The position numbers and the translations under genes were made by a program. From positions 1 to 24,606 of the forward strand of contig NW_014013087.1 of the NCBI RefSeq assembly GCF_000611645.1: DNA of 24,606 nt, in the 5' to 3' direction. Of the stretch, positions 1 to 11,894 are shown piece after piece. The notes beneath the pieces are model-generated. The model did not search any database and was not told the origin of the DNA. It saw nothing but the letters and a program-made list of their open reading frames with translations. This DNA is from Monoraphidium neglectum. Lineage: Eukaryota > Chlorophyta > Chlorophyceae > Sphaeropleales > Selenastraceae. Positions within the stretch are counted from its first letter, which is position 1; each line of letters opens with the position of its first letter.

Positions 1-1
1 C

Positions 2-2012
<2,011 letters not shown>

Positions 2013-2068
2013 TATTAACAGTTTTTGCCTATATTCACAGCCATCGGTCCTATTGCCAGCTGGTAGTT

Positions 2069-2073
2069 TGTAA
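2069..2073 (+). terminator. TGTAA polyadenylation signal of PEX6
   Basis: TGTAA lies 57 bases after the PEX6 stop codon, within the usual distance for chlorophycean poly(A) signals. Confidence 0.6.
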
Positions 2074-2330
2074 CAGGCGCGCGTGAACTATTGCAGAGGT
2101 GTGACACCTTGTGATGAAGGCCTAGGCGGGGAGCAGCAACCAACGCGGCACAGCAAAGGGGAGTAACAGTTGCTCAAGTCAGGCACACAAGCAGGTTTCA
2201 CAAAGAACGATCACCAATAAGACGTAGATGTCAGATGTTCTCAAACCCCGCGCCTCAATCCTTTGTGCGGCCACCAACATAGCAGATAGAGCCGCTGCAA
2301 GCCATGGCTTGCACCCCATTGGCCAATTGG

Positions 2331-2335
2331 TTACA
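2331..2335 (-). terminator. Candidate TGTAA polyadenylation signal of the orphan gene
   Basis: The + strand reads TTACA, giving TGTAA on the minus strand 290 bases past the stop of the 2625-3401 gene. It is the only such match between that stop and PEX6's own signal. Confidence 0.4.
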
Positions 2336-2624
2336 CGATGTTTGCAGACAGGCGTCCGCTCAGCGCGCCGTGCACCAGCTCGGCAGCGTCGACCACGCCT
2401 CACCCTGGGAGCTCAGGGTTGCTGCGGAGGGGGTTGCAGCGTTGGTGTGACAGCCGATTCAATCGAAAGCCTCCTCGCGGCTGCGCCACCTCCTGAGCCG
2501 TGCTGAGGCGACTGTGTGCGGGGCAGCGCAGACGCACAACGCCGTGCAGCCGATGAGCGCGGCTCTCCCCATCAGCACAAAGCAATGCAAGATCCCCCAA
2601 CGCGTCCCGCCGCCCAGTTCGTGC

Positions 2625-2888
2625 TCACTGGTCGCCGGTGACCTTGTTGACGGGCACCTTCCGCTTCAGCTTCTCATCGGGCTCGGGCAGGGCCGCCGAT
2701 CCTGGGTGCGCCACCGTCGGCTCCGTCGGCGGGCCCGCGGCGCCGCCGGCCGGCGCGCGGGGGCTGTGCAGGGGCGGCTTTGCGTCGTCGTTGGCGGAGA
2801 CCTCGTGGAAGGCTGGGGGGCCCTGGCGCTCGGGGTCGATCGGGTCGCTGCGGCCTGTTGTGCGTGTGCAGACGCGCGCGCCCATGCG

Positions 2889-2937
<49 letters not shown>

Positions 2938-3401
2938 GTGTGTGTGTGTGTGTGTTTGTTTGCACAGGTAGCGAGCATGTGTGCACTGTGTGTCCATTTC
3001 ACGTGCGCGTGCGAGAGCGCTGTTGGGTGTGGGCGCTGACTGGCAAAGGCAATCAGAGGACACGTGTAACCCAGGTGGATGTCAAGCACGTAACGCACGC
3101 AACTGGCAGGGTATACGATGTGAGATGGGTGGAGATGTTGCGCAATCCAGCTGGCAGCAATCCCTGGCCTGGAGTGCTGGTAGCGCACGTGCAGTGACAG
3201 CACAGCAAGTTTGCAACGGCCGTGCAGCCCGTCAGGATGTTGACAGGGCTGCACCTCACCCCAGAAGGCCCGCAATGGTATCGATGCTCTATGGCTCGTC
3301 AAGATGGCCCGGCGGAGCAACAGCGCCATATTGAAAGGTGTGACGCTGACGGTGATCTCACGTCCCTCGTCCGTCAAGTCCTCGGTTGGCGTCGCGAACA
3401 T
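2625..3401 (-). CDS. Small hypothetical protein, two exons, no recognised family
   Basis: Two exons join in phase: 3401-3260 and 2854-2625, with donor TTCTGGG|GTGAGG and acceptor CACAACAG|GC, giving 123 aa. The protein starts MFATPTEDLTDEGREITVSV and continues with TPFNMALLLRRAIL and LRAFWGR. The second exon is Pro/Ala-rich and ends in a basic tail (DEKLKRKVPVNKVTGDQ). I see no signal peptide or membrane helix and recognise no domain. The first exon may extend further: the frame stays open to an AG acceptor (ATTGCAG) at 3433, so the ATG could be internal to a longer product or preceded by a 5'-UTR intron. The gene diverges from the cupin gene with 90 bases between start codons. Its intron contains a GT/CA microsatellite. 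Coding status is supported by coherent splicing and codon composition, not by homology. Confidence 0.5.
2891..2955. repeat. GT/CA dinucleotide microsatellite in the orphan gene's intron
   Basis: A nearly pure (TG)n run of about 65 bases, with one TG-to-CG interruption, lies between the two exons of the minus-strand gene. It reads as (CA)n on the transcribed strand and produces false His-Thr or Val-Cys open frames. Confidence 0.95.
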
Positions 3402-3491
3402 CAACTTCCACGAGGGGAGCAAGTGCTGCAATCACAAAAGACTGGCGTTTCCTGAATTGACTTTTCCCACGCTTCAAACAGATTAGCAGTG
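3402..3491. promoter_or_regulatory. Short divergent promoter region between orphan gene and cupin gene
   Basis: Only 90 bases separate the proposed ATG at 3401 (minus) and the ATG at 3492 (plus), so both 5' UTRs and a shared promoter would have to overlap here unless transcription starts lie inside the neighbouring gene. I see no clear TATA box. If the minus gene has an upstream exon, this region is its intron instead. Confidence 0.4.
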
Positions 3492-5092
3492 ATGATGTCG
3501 CCACGTCGTGCCCGCGACGTTGTGTGGATGCTGCTGCTGGTGGCAGTATCCCTCCCAGGCGCTGCGCGCGGGCAGGGGCTGCTGCAATACAAAAAGGAAG
3601 TCAGCTCAGGCTCCAGCAACCTGCAGGTGAGATTGTGATGCCACTTGCAGGCGCCCCGTGTGCCTGTGACCGCTCGCACTGAACCGCTCACCTTTCTCAT
3701 TTTCAGCGAGTGTGGTGGGTGTCCGTGCGTCTGCAGTAAGCAGACAACAGATTGACGCCCCTGTGGCTGTTATGCATCACTCTCTCCCGTGCAGTCGGCG
3801 CGCGCGGAGCTCTCGCGCGTCAACATCGTCAAGTTCACGTGCGCAGGCCACATGGCTGCTCACGCTCCAGCAGGGGCTTCAAGCCTCGGCCCAAGCAGCC
3901 CGGGGCTGCTGCCTGCGGCCCAAAGCCGCATCCTCCCTTGTAGACTTCACGGCTGCATGCTTGTATATATTAGTCGACGCAGACATGCTGCATCTGAGCA
4001 GCACGAGCGCCCTCGGCCCGCGGACGCCATGCAAGCCCGCTCGAGCCGCCGCACAGCAGTCTCACTTGGACGACTGCACACACTGCTTGCTCGGCCCCTT
4101 CACCCGCCTTCTCCGCCCCATCTACAACCTGCACCGCCATGCCATTTGTGCCTCCCGCCCAGGCTGGGGCCTTGCACTGGCCTGACCCCTCACTACCACA
4201 ACGGCACTGAGCTGTTGCAGCCGATTCAGGGCGCCATACACCTGGGGTGGGTCGCCATTCCGTGTGTATGGGTCGCACCTGCTTGTCACAGGGGCGGGAG
4301 TCTGAGAAAGCAGCTGCTGCGCAAGCCCCTTGTTGTACTCAATATTTAGGTGGCACGTATGTAGCTGCGCAGCCAAGACAAACCCCGGCGGCACGGTCCA
4401 CCTGCGGGAAGGACAACTTCTGGCCTGCATGCAGCTGCCTGGAGCTGCTAGTAGCACGAACAGGTGAAATTCGCACCCGTGTTCTGGTTGCCAGCAACAC
4501 AAATTCACTCAAGCAACCGGCTAGCTCTGATGACACCGCTGTGATGACATACAACACAAGCCTGCTACGACAAGAGTGATGGACCTCAAGCATACACCAG
4601 CCCCACCAAACACGTCTCAGGTATGTCAGCACATCCAACGCCCTGGTGGAGGCCGACGTGGGGCTGGGCCAGCTGTACGAGCTGCCTGCCGCTCAGATGC
4701 ACTTCGCCCTCAATCTGGGCTGCGACACGGCGGTCTTCATCAGCGTCTTCCCCATCAACACGGCGACCCAGTTTGGCATCACCGCCCTCGCCGCCATCGG
4801 GCCGACCCTGAACGCGTGGTACGCCCTCGGCCCGGTGCCCAGGCCAGTCGGGCTGCCATTTGGGTCGAACGCCGACTGCCAGCAGCGCTGCCAGGACGCC
4901 GCGGCCGGGGGCGCTTCTGCTGGCAGCTCGGCCGCAACCTTGCCTCAGAGTTCGGCGAACGCGCCGCCGCAACCGGCAGCGCCCGGGGCGGCGGTCCAAC
5001 CAGAGGCGGCGCCCTCGCCTTCCCCCCAAGCCTCGCCCTCAGTTGCGCCGTCAGCCCCGCCACCTGCTGACTCGCCCCCGCCGGCGGGATGA
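3492..5092 (+). CDS. Secreted germin-like single-domain cupin
   Basis: Four exons close in phase: 3492-3626, 3795-3838, 4163-4246 and 4621-5092, giving 244 aa. The N-terminus is a signal peptide: basic MMSPRRARD, a hydrophobic core WMLLLVAVSLPG, then AARG before GQ. Cupin motif 1 follows as GLTPHYHNGTELLQPIQG, with metal ligands His70, His72 and Glu76. Motif 2 is ELPAAQMHFALNLG, with His115 and Asn119 and Ala replacing the usual Gly. The C-terminal strand and helix segment (SVFPINTATQFGITALAAIG) resembles the end of germins. A tail of about 70 residues rich in Pro, Ala and Ser follows, probably outside the fold. Germin-like proteins are extracellular, often Mn-binding, with oxalate oxidase or superoxide dismutase activity. 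That activity cannot be inferred here. The pre-cupin part is shorter than in plant germins. Confidence 0.8.
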
Positions 5093-5141
5093 GGGTTTCA
5101 ACACGACTTGACACAAGAGGGCAGCAGCGCCTGGCCAGGCT

Positions 5142-5146
5142 TGTAA
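5142..5146 (+). terminator. TGTAA polyadenylation signal of the cupin gene
   Basis: TGTAA lies 50 bases after the stop codon at 5090-5092, matching the chlorophycean pattern also seen after PEX6. Confidence 0.6.
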
Positions 5147-5833
5147 CAGCCTTGAAACTCGGCCACTTGTGCCGAGCAGCAAGACGGGACGGGACGGGAC
5201 CTCGCTAGCGCATGTAGGACAGACGGAGAAAAAAATTGCCTCAAGACGCCCAGTTGGATGACCTTTTTGTGTGATTGGGTGCGCATGCAGGTGCAGCTGT
5301 TGTTTAAGCAGGCCCTGGATGGGCGGCGCCGGCGTAGTAATAAGTCTGGTACCTTGGACTGATTGTTTTGCTCTTGCCAGGTGCCACGAGCTCGTGCAGC
5401 AGCAGTCCTGGCTGGTGTTTGCCGGTTCGTCTTGGCCTTCACCGCTGTTTTTTGGTGATTGGGTGCTCTACCACAGCCCTGGTGCGTGGTCACAACCATA
5501 CAAACGGCAAAGGAACACGCAGTATGCAAGCAAATTCATCATCATCACGGCTCCTGTGAGTGACAAGTTGAGGCAGCATGTCAAAGCCTGAATTTCCTGG
5601 GCATTTGCACACCAGGTCTGCAGATGTTTGTTGGGGGGCCCCAGCGAGCAGAGCAACATGTGAGTGCTGGCAATGCGAACAGCAATTTGTCACTGCCCTC
5701 GCCATGACGTGCAGAATGCCAAGTTTTGAGCGATGGCAGTGTAGCATGCTTACAAGGAAGAAGTGTTTTTCACACTGTGGGTGTGCAGGTGAGCAACACC
5801 ATCGACGACCAATCAAGGTGCATACAATTTTGT

Positions 5834-6012
5834 GAGTGCTTGTGTGTGTAAGACTGTGAGAGTGTAGGTGTCACACGCACGTGCGTGTGCAACGAAAGCG
5901 AGCTTGTGTGTGCGTGTGTGTATGTGCATGCCGCTGTATGTATGTGTGTTCGCGCATGTGTCTGTGTGGTTATGTGGATGTGGTGTGTGGCCATAGATGT
6001 GCGTGGGATTGT
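5834..6012. repeat. Degenerate GT-rich tract
   Basis: About 180 bases of imperfect TG repeats (GTGTGTGT runs mixed with GTATGT and GTGGTT) lie in the intergenic spacer. It is less regular than the intronic microsatellites and looks like an old decayed repeat. Confidence 0.75.
5872..5889. repeat. 18-bp perfect palindrome CACACGCACGTGCGTGTG
   Basis: The two 9-base halves are exact reverse complements with no spacer, centred on CACGTG. It lies within the GT-rich tract and may be a by-product of a CA run meeting a GT run. Confidence 0.8.
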
Positions 6013-6546
6013 GTGTCTCCAAGTTTAGCACAGCACTTGTGGCCATCAAGTTCACAGCCAAGGAAAAATGCAGCTGTAGTAGCAAAATATGTGGTGGCTG
6101 TGCAAACAGTACAACATGGGCATCGACAGGAAGGATGTGCATGCCTGCTTTAATCTTCACCCCAAGGCAAGCATAGAGGTATCCACGGAGCACAGCAATC
6201 GTCGCTGCGGGATTCCGTGCATATTTGTGACAAACAGCCCAACGTTAATACAGTCTTTGTCACCCGTCCTGTTAGGGGCATCCGCGGCATGCGCCGCAAG
6301 GACCCCGCCCATTCAAGTGTACCCAACACCATTGACTGCTTGCCGGCATGATGAGAGAGTGATAGCCAGCTATGCAAATGATGCGCTGGTCATGTGTTCC
6401 ATGACGCCCTGCTAAGCAAGATGAGCAGGGCCGCCCCCTTCAACAGGGGCCCAGCAAATTCACGGGCAGCTCGGCACCTGGCCACACCCCCTGACACGCC
6501 CCCGAGCGGGTGACGGACACTGCCACAACAGCTCTTCGCCCCCGCG

Positions 6547-9500
6547 TCATGCGCCGGCGCGCTCCTTGATCCACTGCTGCATGAACAGCATGGACCTTAG
6601 GCTGTGGTACGACGCCTTCCAGATGTTGCCTTTCTGGTAGTAGTAGGGTTCGATCACGCTGCCAGCGGCGTCAGTCTGCCACACCCACTCTCCGTCCACA
6701 GGGTCGTATATGTGTGTACGCACAAACTGCGCCCGGGGCGGCGGGCGAAGTCACGCAAAAATGGGGGGCCGTGAGGCGCCTTGGCGAGTGCATCAGGTTG
6801 CTTCAAATGCTGGCGAGGGGCCATGCTGGGTTATCCAGCAGGCTGCCTATGGCGTGCGGACAAAAGGGCAAGTCGACAAGAGCGCCCCTTTTGCCGCGCA
6901 GCAGCATTTCCCCGCATCCAGCCAGCGGCCCAGACCTTTGGTGCCGCCCTCGCGCACGCGCACGCGCTCAGCGTGCGGGTGCGACCTGCCCACGCACCTC
7001 CAGTGTGCCGTTCAGCTGCTTCAGCAGGGTTGGGTCCTCCGACTTGAGGTCTGCTTGCAGCAACGCCAGCATCGACTCAGCCTGGATCCACCACACCTTC
7101 AGGTGATGTGTTCGGGGCGAACGGGCTCGAGCGCAGTGTGTGCAGCGCGTGCAGTGGGTGCCAGTTGCGCAGTGCATGTGTGGTGTTAGTGCCGTGATGT
7201 CCGTGTATTTGTGCATGTGTGAGGGGGCATGAGTCGCATGGAGCAGAAGTGACGACGGGCCACCAAGGACAACTGTTAAAGAGGACCTTGGTGTGAAGAA
7301 AATCTCTTGAAAATGCCGTGGTGCCCGGCCGTACAGGACACGCCGTACGGGAAGACGCCGACACAACCAACGTCAATGCTGGCCCAGCTCACTTCATGAC
7401 GGTCATGAAGCAAGCCTCACCTTCTTGGTCGAAGCGCCTTTAGCCATGAAAAAGTAAAGAAGAGCAGCAGAAGGCGGGTTGTCCATGTGCACATCGGTCA
7501 GTGAGAGTTGTGGAGAGACTCACATGTAGGCAGCCGCCATGCTAGCGCGTACGCAGGCAAGCGCTTGAAGGAGATGCGCGCAAAGCAGCGCCAGCAGCGC
7601 TGCATTCTTTGCAGCCTGGTTTTGCGCATCGCCACACCTTCTCCTGTGCCAGATGCTTGCCCCGGAACGCCGGCCTCGAATACGCCGCCATGCTCCTGGT
7701 CGTAGCCGTCCCTCAGCGCCGCGGCCCTCAGGGCAGCCAGCTTGGCCGCCGCTGCGCCGGCAGCTGTTGCACTGAGCTTGCCCTTATTCACCATCACGCG
7801 GTTTGCCTCGGCCACCACCCAGGCGCTGCACGCACGCAGAGTTACGTTCACGTATGACTCAATCACGTGTTCGTTCAGGCTTCAGCAGTTTGGAAAGCCA
7901 TTCTGTGCTTGTTGATCTGTGCACACAGGGCTGCAAGGCTATCAATGCCGCCCGCATTGTAGTCATCCAAGCAGCCACCTGCCACAACCAGGGTCGGGCC
8001 ACAAGCCGTTTTGCCCTTGCAACCCTTTCAGGACACCCCACCTCTCCAGGTTGTGGCCAAAGTTGATGGAAGGGGGGCCAACAGGTGTCCAGGTGGCCGG
8101 ATCATAGAACTCTGGTTTATGTTGGTTGGGCAGGGGGAGGGGAGGGCGACAACGTGTGATGCGACATAGGATTCGTTAAGGCGCAGGAAGGGCGACAAAG
8201 CGGGGCGACATGCGTTGCATGCAAATGAAACTTGAAGTGAGCAAATGGCCGTTTACAAAACTTCCGAATCTGGCCGTTTGCTGGCGGCGCTTGTTGAGCC
8301 CGAAGCCGCTGAGATCTCATCCATCTAGCCAAGCACAGGACTAGAGGGTGCCTGATAAGGCAGATACTCACTTTAGCCGTTGCTGCGCCACAATCGAGCA
8401 ACAACTCTCTCAATGACCACTACACATTCGCTCCCTCACCGTATATGGCGTTGTGCTTGGTGATGAGCCGCGACGTCACCAGCTGTGTCAACTCCTGCAG
8501 GCGCACCAGCACAGCCTCATCCCCAGTGGCGTTGTATAGCGCCGCTATGGACTCTGCACCATTTGCGTTGGTTGATATGCAAGCATGTTTGGGTATTCGT
8601 GGGGTTGCACAAAACTTGTGGGCACTAGCAAGATTTTTGGCAGCAGCCCATGCTGGGCGCTGCGTGGCCGTGGCTGTACGGCCATGGGTGGCAGCATTCA
8701 GGCAAGACAGGAACGGTGACCAGGGGATGCGGTGGGTGCTGCTGCATTACTTGCAGCAGCCTACAACGAACAGAAGAGCATAGCCATCCCCTCCTCAAGG
8801 TAGGGTGGCTTTCCGGGCACACCCGTCCAAGATCCAACGCAACGCTGCTTTCAGCTGCACAGGGCGTCAGCTCTAGCTTCAGCCAAGGCCAGACTCGCTC
8901 ACCTATGCCATGCAGAAATGTGTTGAGCGTCTGTGGCATCTTTCCACCTGGCAGCCGCACGGAGTGCAGGACCGGGAAGCTGCTGGTCTCGTTGTAACCG
9001 CCGTGTGTGCTGTCGTGGAAGGCGGAGTCGACGGCGCGGAATGTGGCCAGGGCAGTTTTGAGGGCCGCGGCATCGCCGAACGCCTGGGAGATCAAGGGAT
9101 AGCCAGGAGTGGAAGGAAATACGCAGGAGGCTGTCGGTGGCTGGTGCGAGCTCTGTGTTTTGGCGTGACGGAGCATGGAGGCATTCGAAGGAGGGGACTC
9201 CAGGGGGGCGTGTGCACCTGGGCATGCGTGCAGACGTTTTGCGCCAACTGCGCGTCGGCGCCGATCACACTCTGAGCTATACACTCCATCGCCTCCTCTC
9301 CTTAACTTTGGACAGGTTCATTGGCCCTTCACCCGACATCCCCTCATCCTATAGCTGGCCTCTCCTGAATACCTACACACTCTCTGTGCCCCTACACCGT
9401 TGTTTGGCGCCAACCCCACCTTGCTGAACTCCACTGCAGCATAGATGACGAAAAAGTGGCCGTACAGGCTGGGCCCTGGGTCCACCACCCTGGAGCCGCT

Positions 9501-10461
9501 GCGCGTCACCAGCCACGCCCTGGTCGGAAAAGGTGGAGAAGAGCTGAATTACGTGCACAGCACGGCAGGGAAAGGCGCAGCACAGCTGGGAAGGGCATAG
9601 CAAGGCAAAGAGGGACAGAGCAGGGCAGCGTGTGCGTGCGTGTGTGCGTGTGTCTGGCTGCGACTGGTGCGCAGGGCGTTGGAAACCAGCAAGCATCCCA
9701 GTCGCCTGACAATGTGGCCATACACGGCTGGGGCCGCAAGCCTCTGGCGCCCACATGGCACATTTCGGTCTGCACAAACCCTTCCCACAACGACGCACCA
9801 CAAGCCGTCGGGCCGCCGCATTGCCTTGTTCATGAACGCCCAAGTCGACCGAGCCGCTGCCTCGGCGCGCTTCGCCTGCTCGCCCTGCACCGCGCGCGAC
9901 GCGACCGCGTGGGACATCGCCCAGCAGTGGCGCGCCTGCTGCACAATGCCCTTGTCATAAGGGGCCACCACCACGCCGCCGCGGTTGAGCGTCTGCGATC
10001 GTATTGCAGTGTGGTGGGGCAATTGCACCAGTCGGCGGGCGGACATGTCCATTTGCATACGAGGCAGACCGGTGCGCCATTGCACCCTGCCTCGTTGGCT
10101 GCGGCAGCGTCAGGATGGCCCCAAATACCAGGCAAGCATAGCTCATTTAAGCAGTTCTTGTGGCGCCCACACAAGGCGCTGGCGGGCCAGCCGTTGCTGT
10201 GCAATCAGCACCCCTTGCCCTTGTCTAAATGACCTCAGGCACTCCGAAGTTCCGCCGCACCGCGTGGAAGCCGCCGTACGCTGTGTCAGGGCCGTGTTTC
10301 AGCAAAAAGCTCAGGGATTCTTGCGCTAGTCGGTTCGCCTGCCCGGCGATGGCGTCGAGCGAGACCTCCTGCCGGATGGACGAGCTTGGCGCGGGTGCGG
10401 CAGCAGGGTCGCCGCCCTTGGCGGGGTGGACGTTTGTGGCTGGGCCTTTGGCGATGCTCAT
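6547..10461 (-). CDS. N-acylglucosamine 2-epimerase / cellobiose 2-epimerase (AGE) family protein
   Basis: AGE-family (alpha/alpha)6-barrel enzymes invert C2 of GlcNAc/ManNAc or of the reducing sugar in cellobiose-like disaccharides. Nine exons join in phase: 10461-10234, 9992-9799, 9519-9420, 9083-8903, 8553-8440, 8111-8042, 7825-7636, 7096-6998 and 6726-6547, giving 451 aa. Family landmarks in order: YGGFHAVRRNFG near residue 65, DKGIVQQARHCWAMS (active-site Arg), LNTFLHGIES (His232), INFGHNLESAW (His292), DQEHGGVF, VWWIQAESM and WKASYHSLRSM (His433). The 292/433 pair has the spacing of the two catalytic histidines of this family. The ATG at 10461 has a good context (GGCGATGAG), but in-frame ATGs at 10491, 10488 and 10653 are possible. 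No clear transit or signal peptide is visible, so it is probably cytosolic. Motifs do not distinguish GlcNAc from cellobiose epimerase. The donor after FGVPE (GTCATT) is weak. Confidence 0.9.
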
Positions 10462-11355
10462 CGCCTCTCCTGAATTAAAATGGGACATCATTGAAATGGC
10501 GATGCTCAGGGAAGCGAGCGAAGCAGAAAGCCGGCGGTGCCCATCCTCACGGGGCGCGTACATCATTGGCCGTTTTTGCATGGCACGATGGATGTGCATA
10601 TATACTGCATTTGACTTACCACCACGGCGTCTTGCTCTATTACTACCTATCACCGTGGTTTTGGGCCCACTGCGCAGTGACGTTGAACAGTTGCCACGGG
10701 CAGTAGGTGCCTTATTAGCTGTCTAGCATGACCCAGTGGTCCCTCTCAGGCCCGTCACGTATCACTCCTCAAAGTATTGTAGTTTTACGTGTGAAGGGGG
10801 CAAGTGGGGCGATGCGTCCAGGTTGCCCTGCACACCAGTTGACGCAAAACAATGCTGACTGCAAGTTGCGGCTCGTGATCATCCCCGTTGCGTCTGGGCG
10901 AAGCTTGCCAGCGCAGCCAGCATTCCTGAAACTGGCCGCGGCCAGGCCCGAGCGTAAGCATCCGCACCGCGTGCAGGACGGCCGCCAATGGTGATCAGGG
11001 GTTTCCCGCCACCAGCGCCCGTGCTGGCCTCGAGTCTGGTGCACCTCTAAGTTTTCACTGGTGGCAGTGGCAGGTACAACCATGGAAAGCAGTAGCCAGC
11101 TGACCATGCTGTTGCATTATCATAGTGGTAAGAGGGCTTGCGGCGCTGAACATGACAGGCACGCAATGCACCCCTGCTGAATTGCTTTGTTCAGCTGCCT
11201 GAGAAGCCCACGCCCTGCACTGTTTGCCCACGTGGGCAGGTGCACCTGCCCGCCAACTGTGCGCGGCCCACATGCCTGCCCTGATACCACGGGTTAGCCT
11301 GCTGCACCCACACACTCGCCGTGAGCAAGCCCCACAAGTCCTCAAGAGAACCCTG

Positions 11356-11383
11356 CCTTTTACATAAATGTTTATGTGAAAGG
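11356..11383. repeat. Near-perfect inverted repeat with 2-nt loop
   Basis: The arms are 13 bases, CCTTTTACATAAA and TTTATGTGAAAGG, separated by TG. They pair with a single mismatch that is a G-U wobble in one strand's RNA. It is AT-rich in GC-rich surroundings and lies about 510 bases past the transporter stop. Confidence 0.75.
11360..11364 (-). terminator. Candidate TGTAA polyadenylation signal of the transporter gene
   Basis: The minus strand reads TGTAA 531 bases downstream of the transporter stop, inside the hairpin described at 11356-11383. The distance implies a long 3' UTR, so the assignment is tentative. Confidence 0.35.
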
Positions 11384-11599
11384 ATACAAGGGTTACCCTT
11401 ATCATGGTTGGTTTTAACACCAACACAGGAGCACGCCCAGGCGGGTCAGCCTGCGTGGCATCAGAACCGACGAAGAATGCAAGTGAGACAGATATGCCAG
11501 TGCCCACACACTAGGCTGGAACGAAGGCCACTCTCACAAACAAACCAGAACACGCTCGTATGCCGACCTGAAGCAAAAGTTGAGAGAGGTCACCAGGCC

Positions 11600-11663
11600 C
11601 GCCTCGGCAGGGCAGGTCTTGGCAGGGCAGGGCGCGCGCTTGCCTGGGCAGGGCAGGGCCAAA
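11600..11663. repeat. GGCAGG-rich direct repeat cluster
   Basis: The stretch repeats GGCAGGGCAGG-type units (CTCGGCAGGGCAGG, TTGGCAGGGCAGG, TGGGCAGGGCAGG) at irregular spacing in the transporter's probable 3' UTR. Confidence 0.6.
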
Positions 11664-11894
11664 AAGGGTCAAAGAGAGCCACCTCCTGCTGCTCCAGGCA
11701 AGATTACTGCCGGTCTACGTGCAGACAGCCACACTCACTTGAAAAACACACGGCAAAGCCCACACATGGGTTGGTCAAAGAATAAAAAAACCCCCAACCA
11801 CAACAACACGGACCGTCAGCCGCGGAAAACGTGACAACACAACATCTGAGCGCTCCAACAAACGCATGTGCCTTAGTGCCATGCCATTTTAGCA

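Larger units (their letters stand above)
2013..2624. other. Convergent intergenic region (3' UTRs of PEX6 and the orphan gene)
   Basis: PEX6 and the orphan gene at 2625-3401 converge here. TGTAA occurs on the + strand at 2069-2073 and on the - strand at 2335-2331. The short open frames lack family resemblance and splice-supported continuation, so I see only UTR sequence. Confidence 0.6.
5093..6546. other. Long convergent intergenic region between cupin and epimerase genes
   Basis: Both flanking genes end here, so this should be 3' UTR and spacer. It holds a triple GGGAC run near 5187, a GT-rich stretch at about 5834-6010 and an 18-bp palindrome. A plus frame at 6089-6415 is open but has no recognisable motif and atypical AT-richer codon use. 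The nearest minus-strand TGTAA (5754-5750) is about 790 bases from the epimerase stop, so that gene's poly(A) site is unclear. Confidence 0.6.
10462..11894. other. Intergenic region: epimerase promoter and transporter 3' UTR
   Basis: Both neighbours are on the minus strand, so the low end holds the epimerase promoter and 5' UTR and the high end the transporter 3' UTR. Open frames here have no motifs or splice continuity. The region contains a near-perfect hairpin at 11356-11383, which overlaps a minus-strand TGTAA, and a GGCAGG-rich cluster near 11600-11665. Confidence 0.6.

Noticed and set aside
2625..3431. Single 268-codon minus-strand frame running through the CA microsatellite
   Set aside because: The His-Thr repeat in its middle is translated microsatellite, and good donor and acceptor sites flank that part. 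Only the two ends are kept as exons.
3401..3700. Minus-strand frame antisense to cupin exon 1
   Set aside because: It is a shadow of the signal-peptide exon and has no family resemblance. It could only matter if the orphan gene extends upstream, which I cannot show.
5187..5201. Triple GGGAC repeat after the cupin gene
   Set aside because: Only three short units in a GC-rich 3' region, too short for a telomere-like or CRISPR repeat.
6089..6415. 108-codon plus frame in the intergenic region
   Set aside because: It has no motif, unusual AT-richer codon use, no splice continuity and lies between two convergent gene ends.
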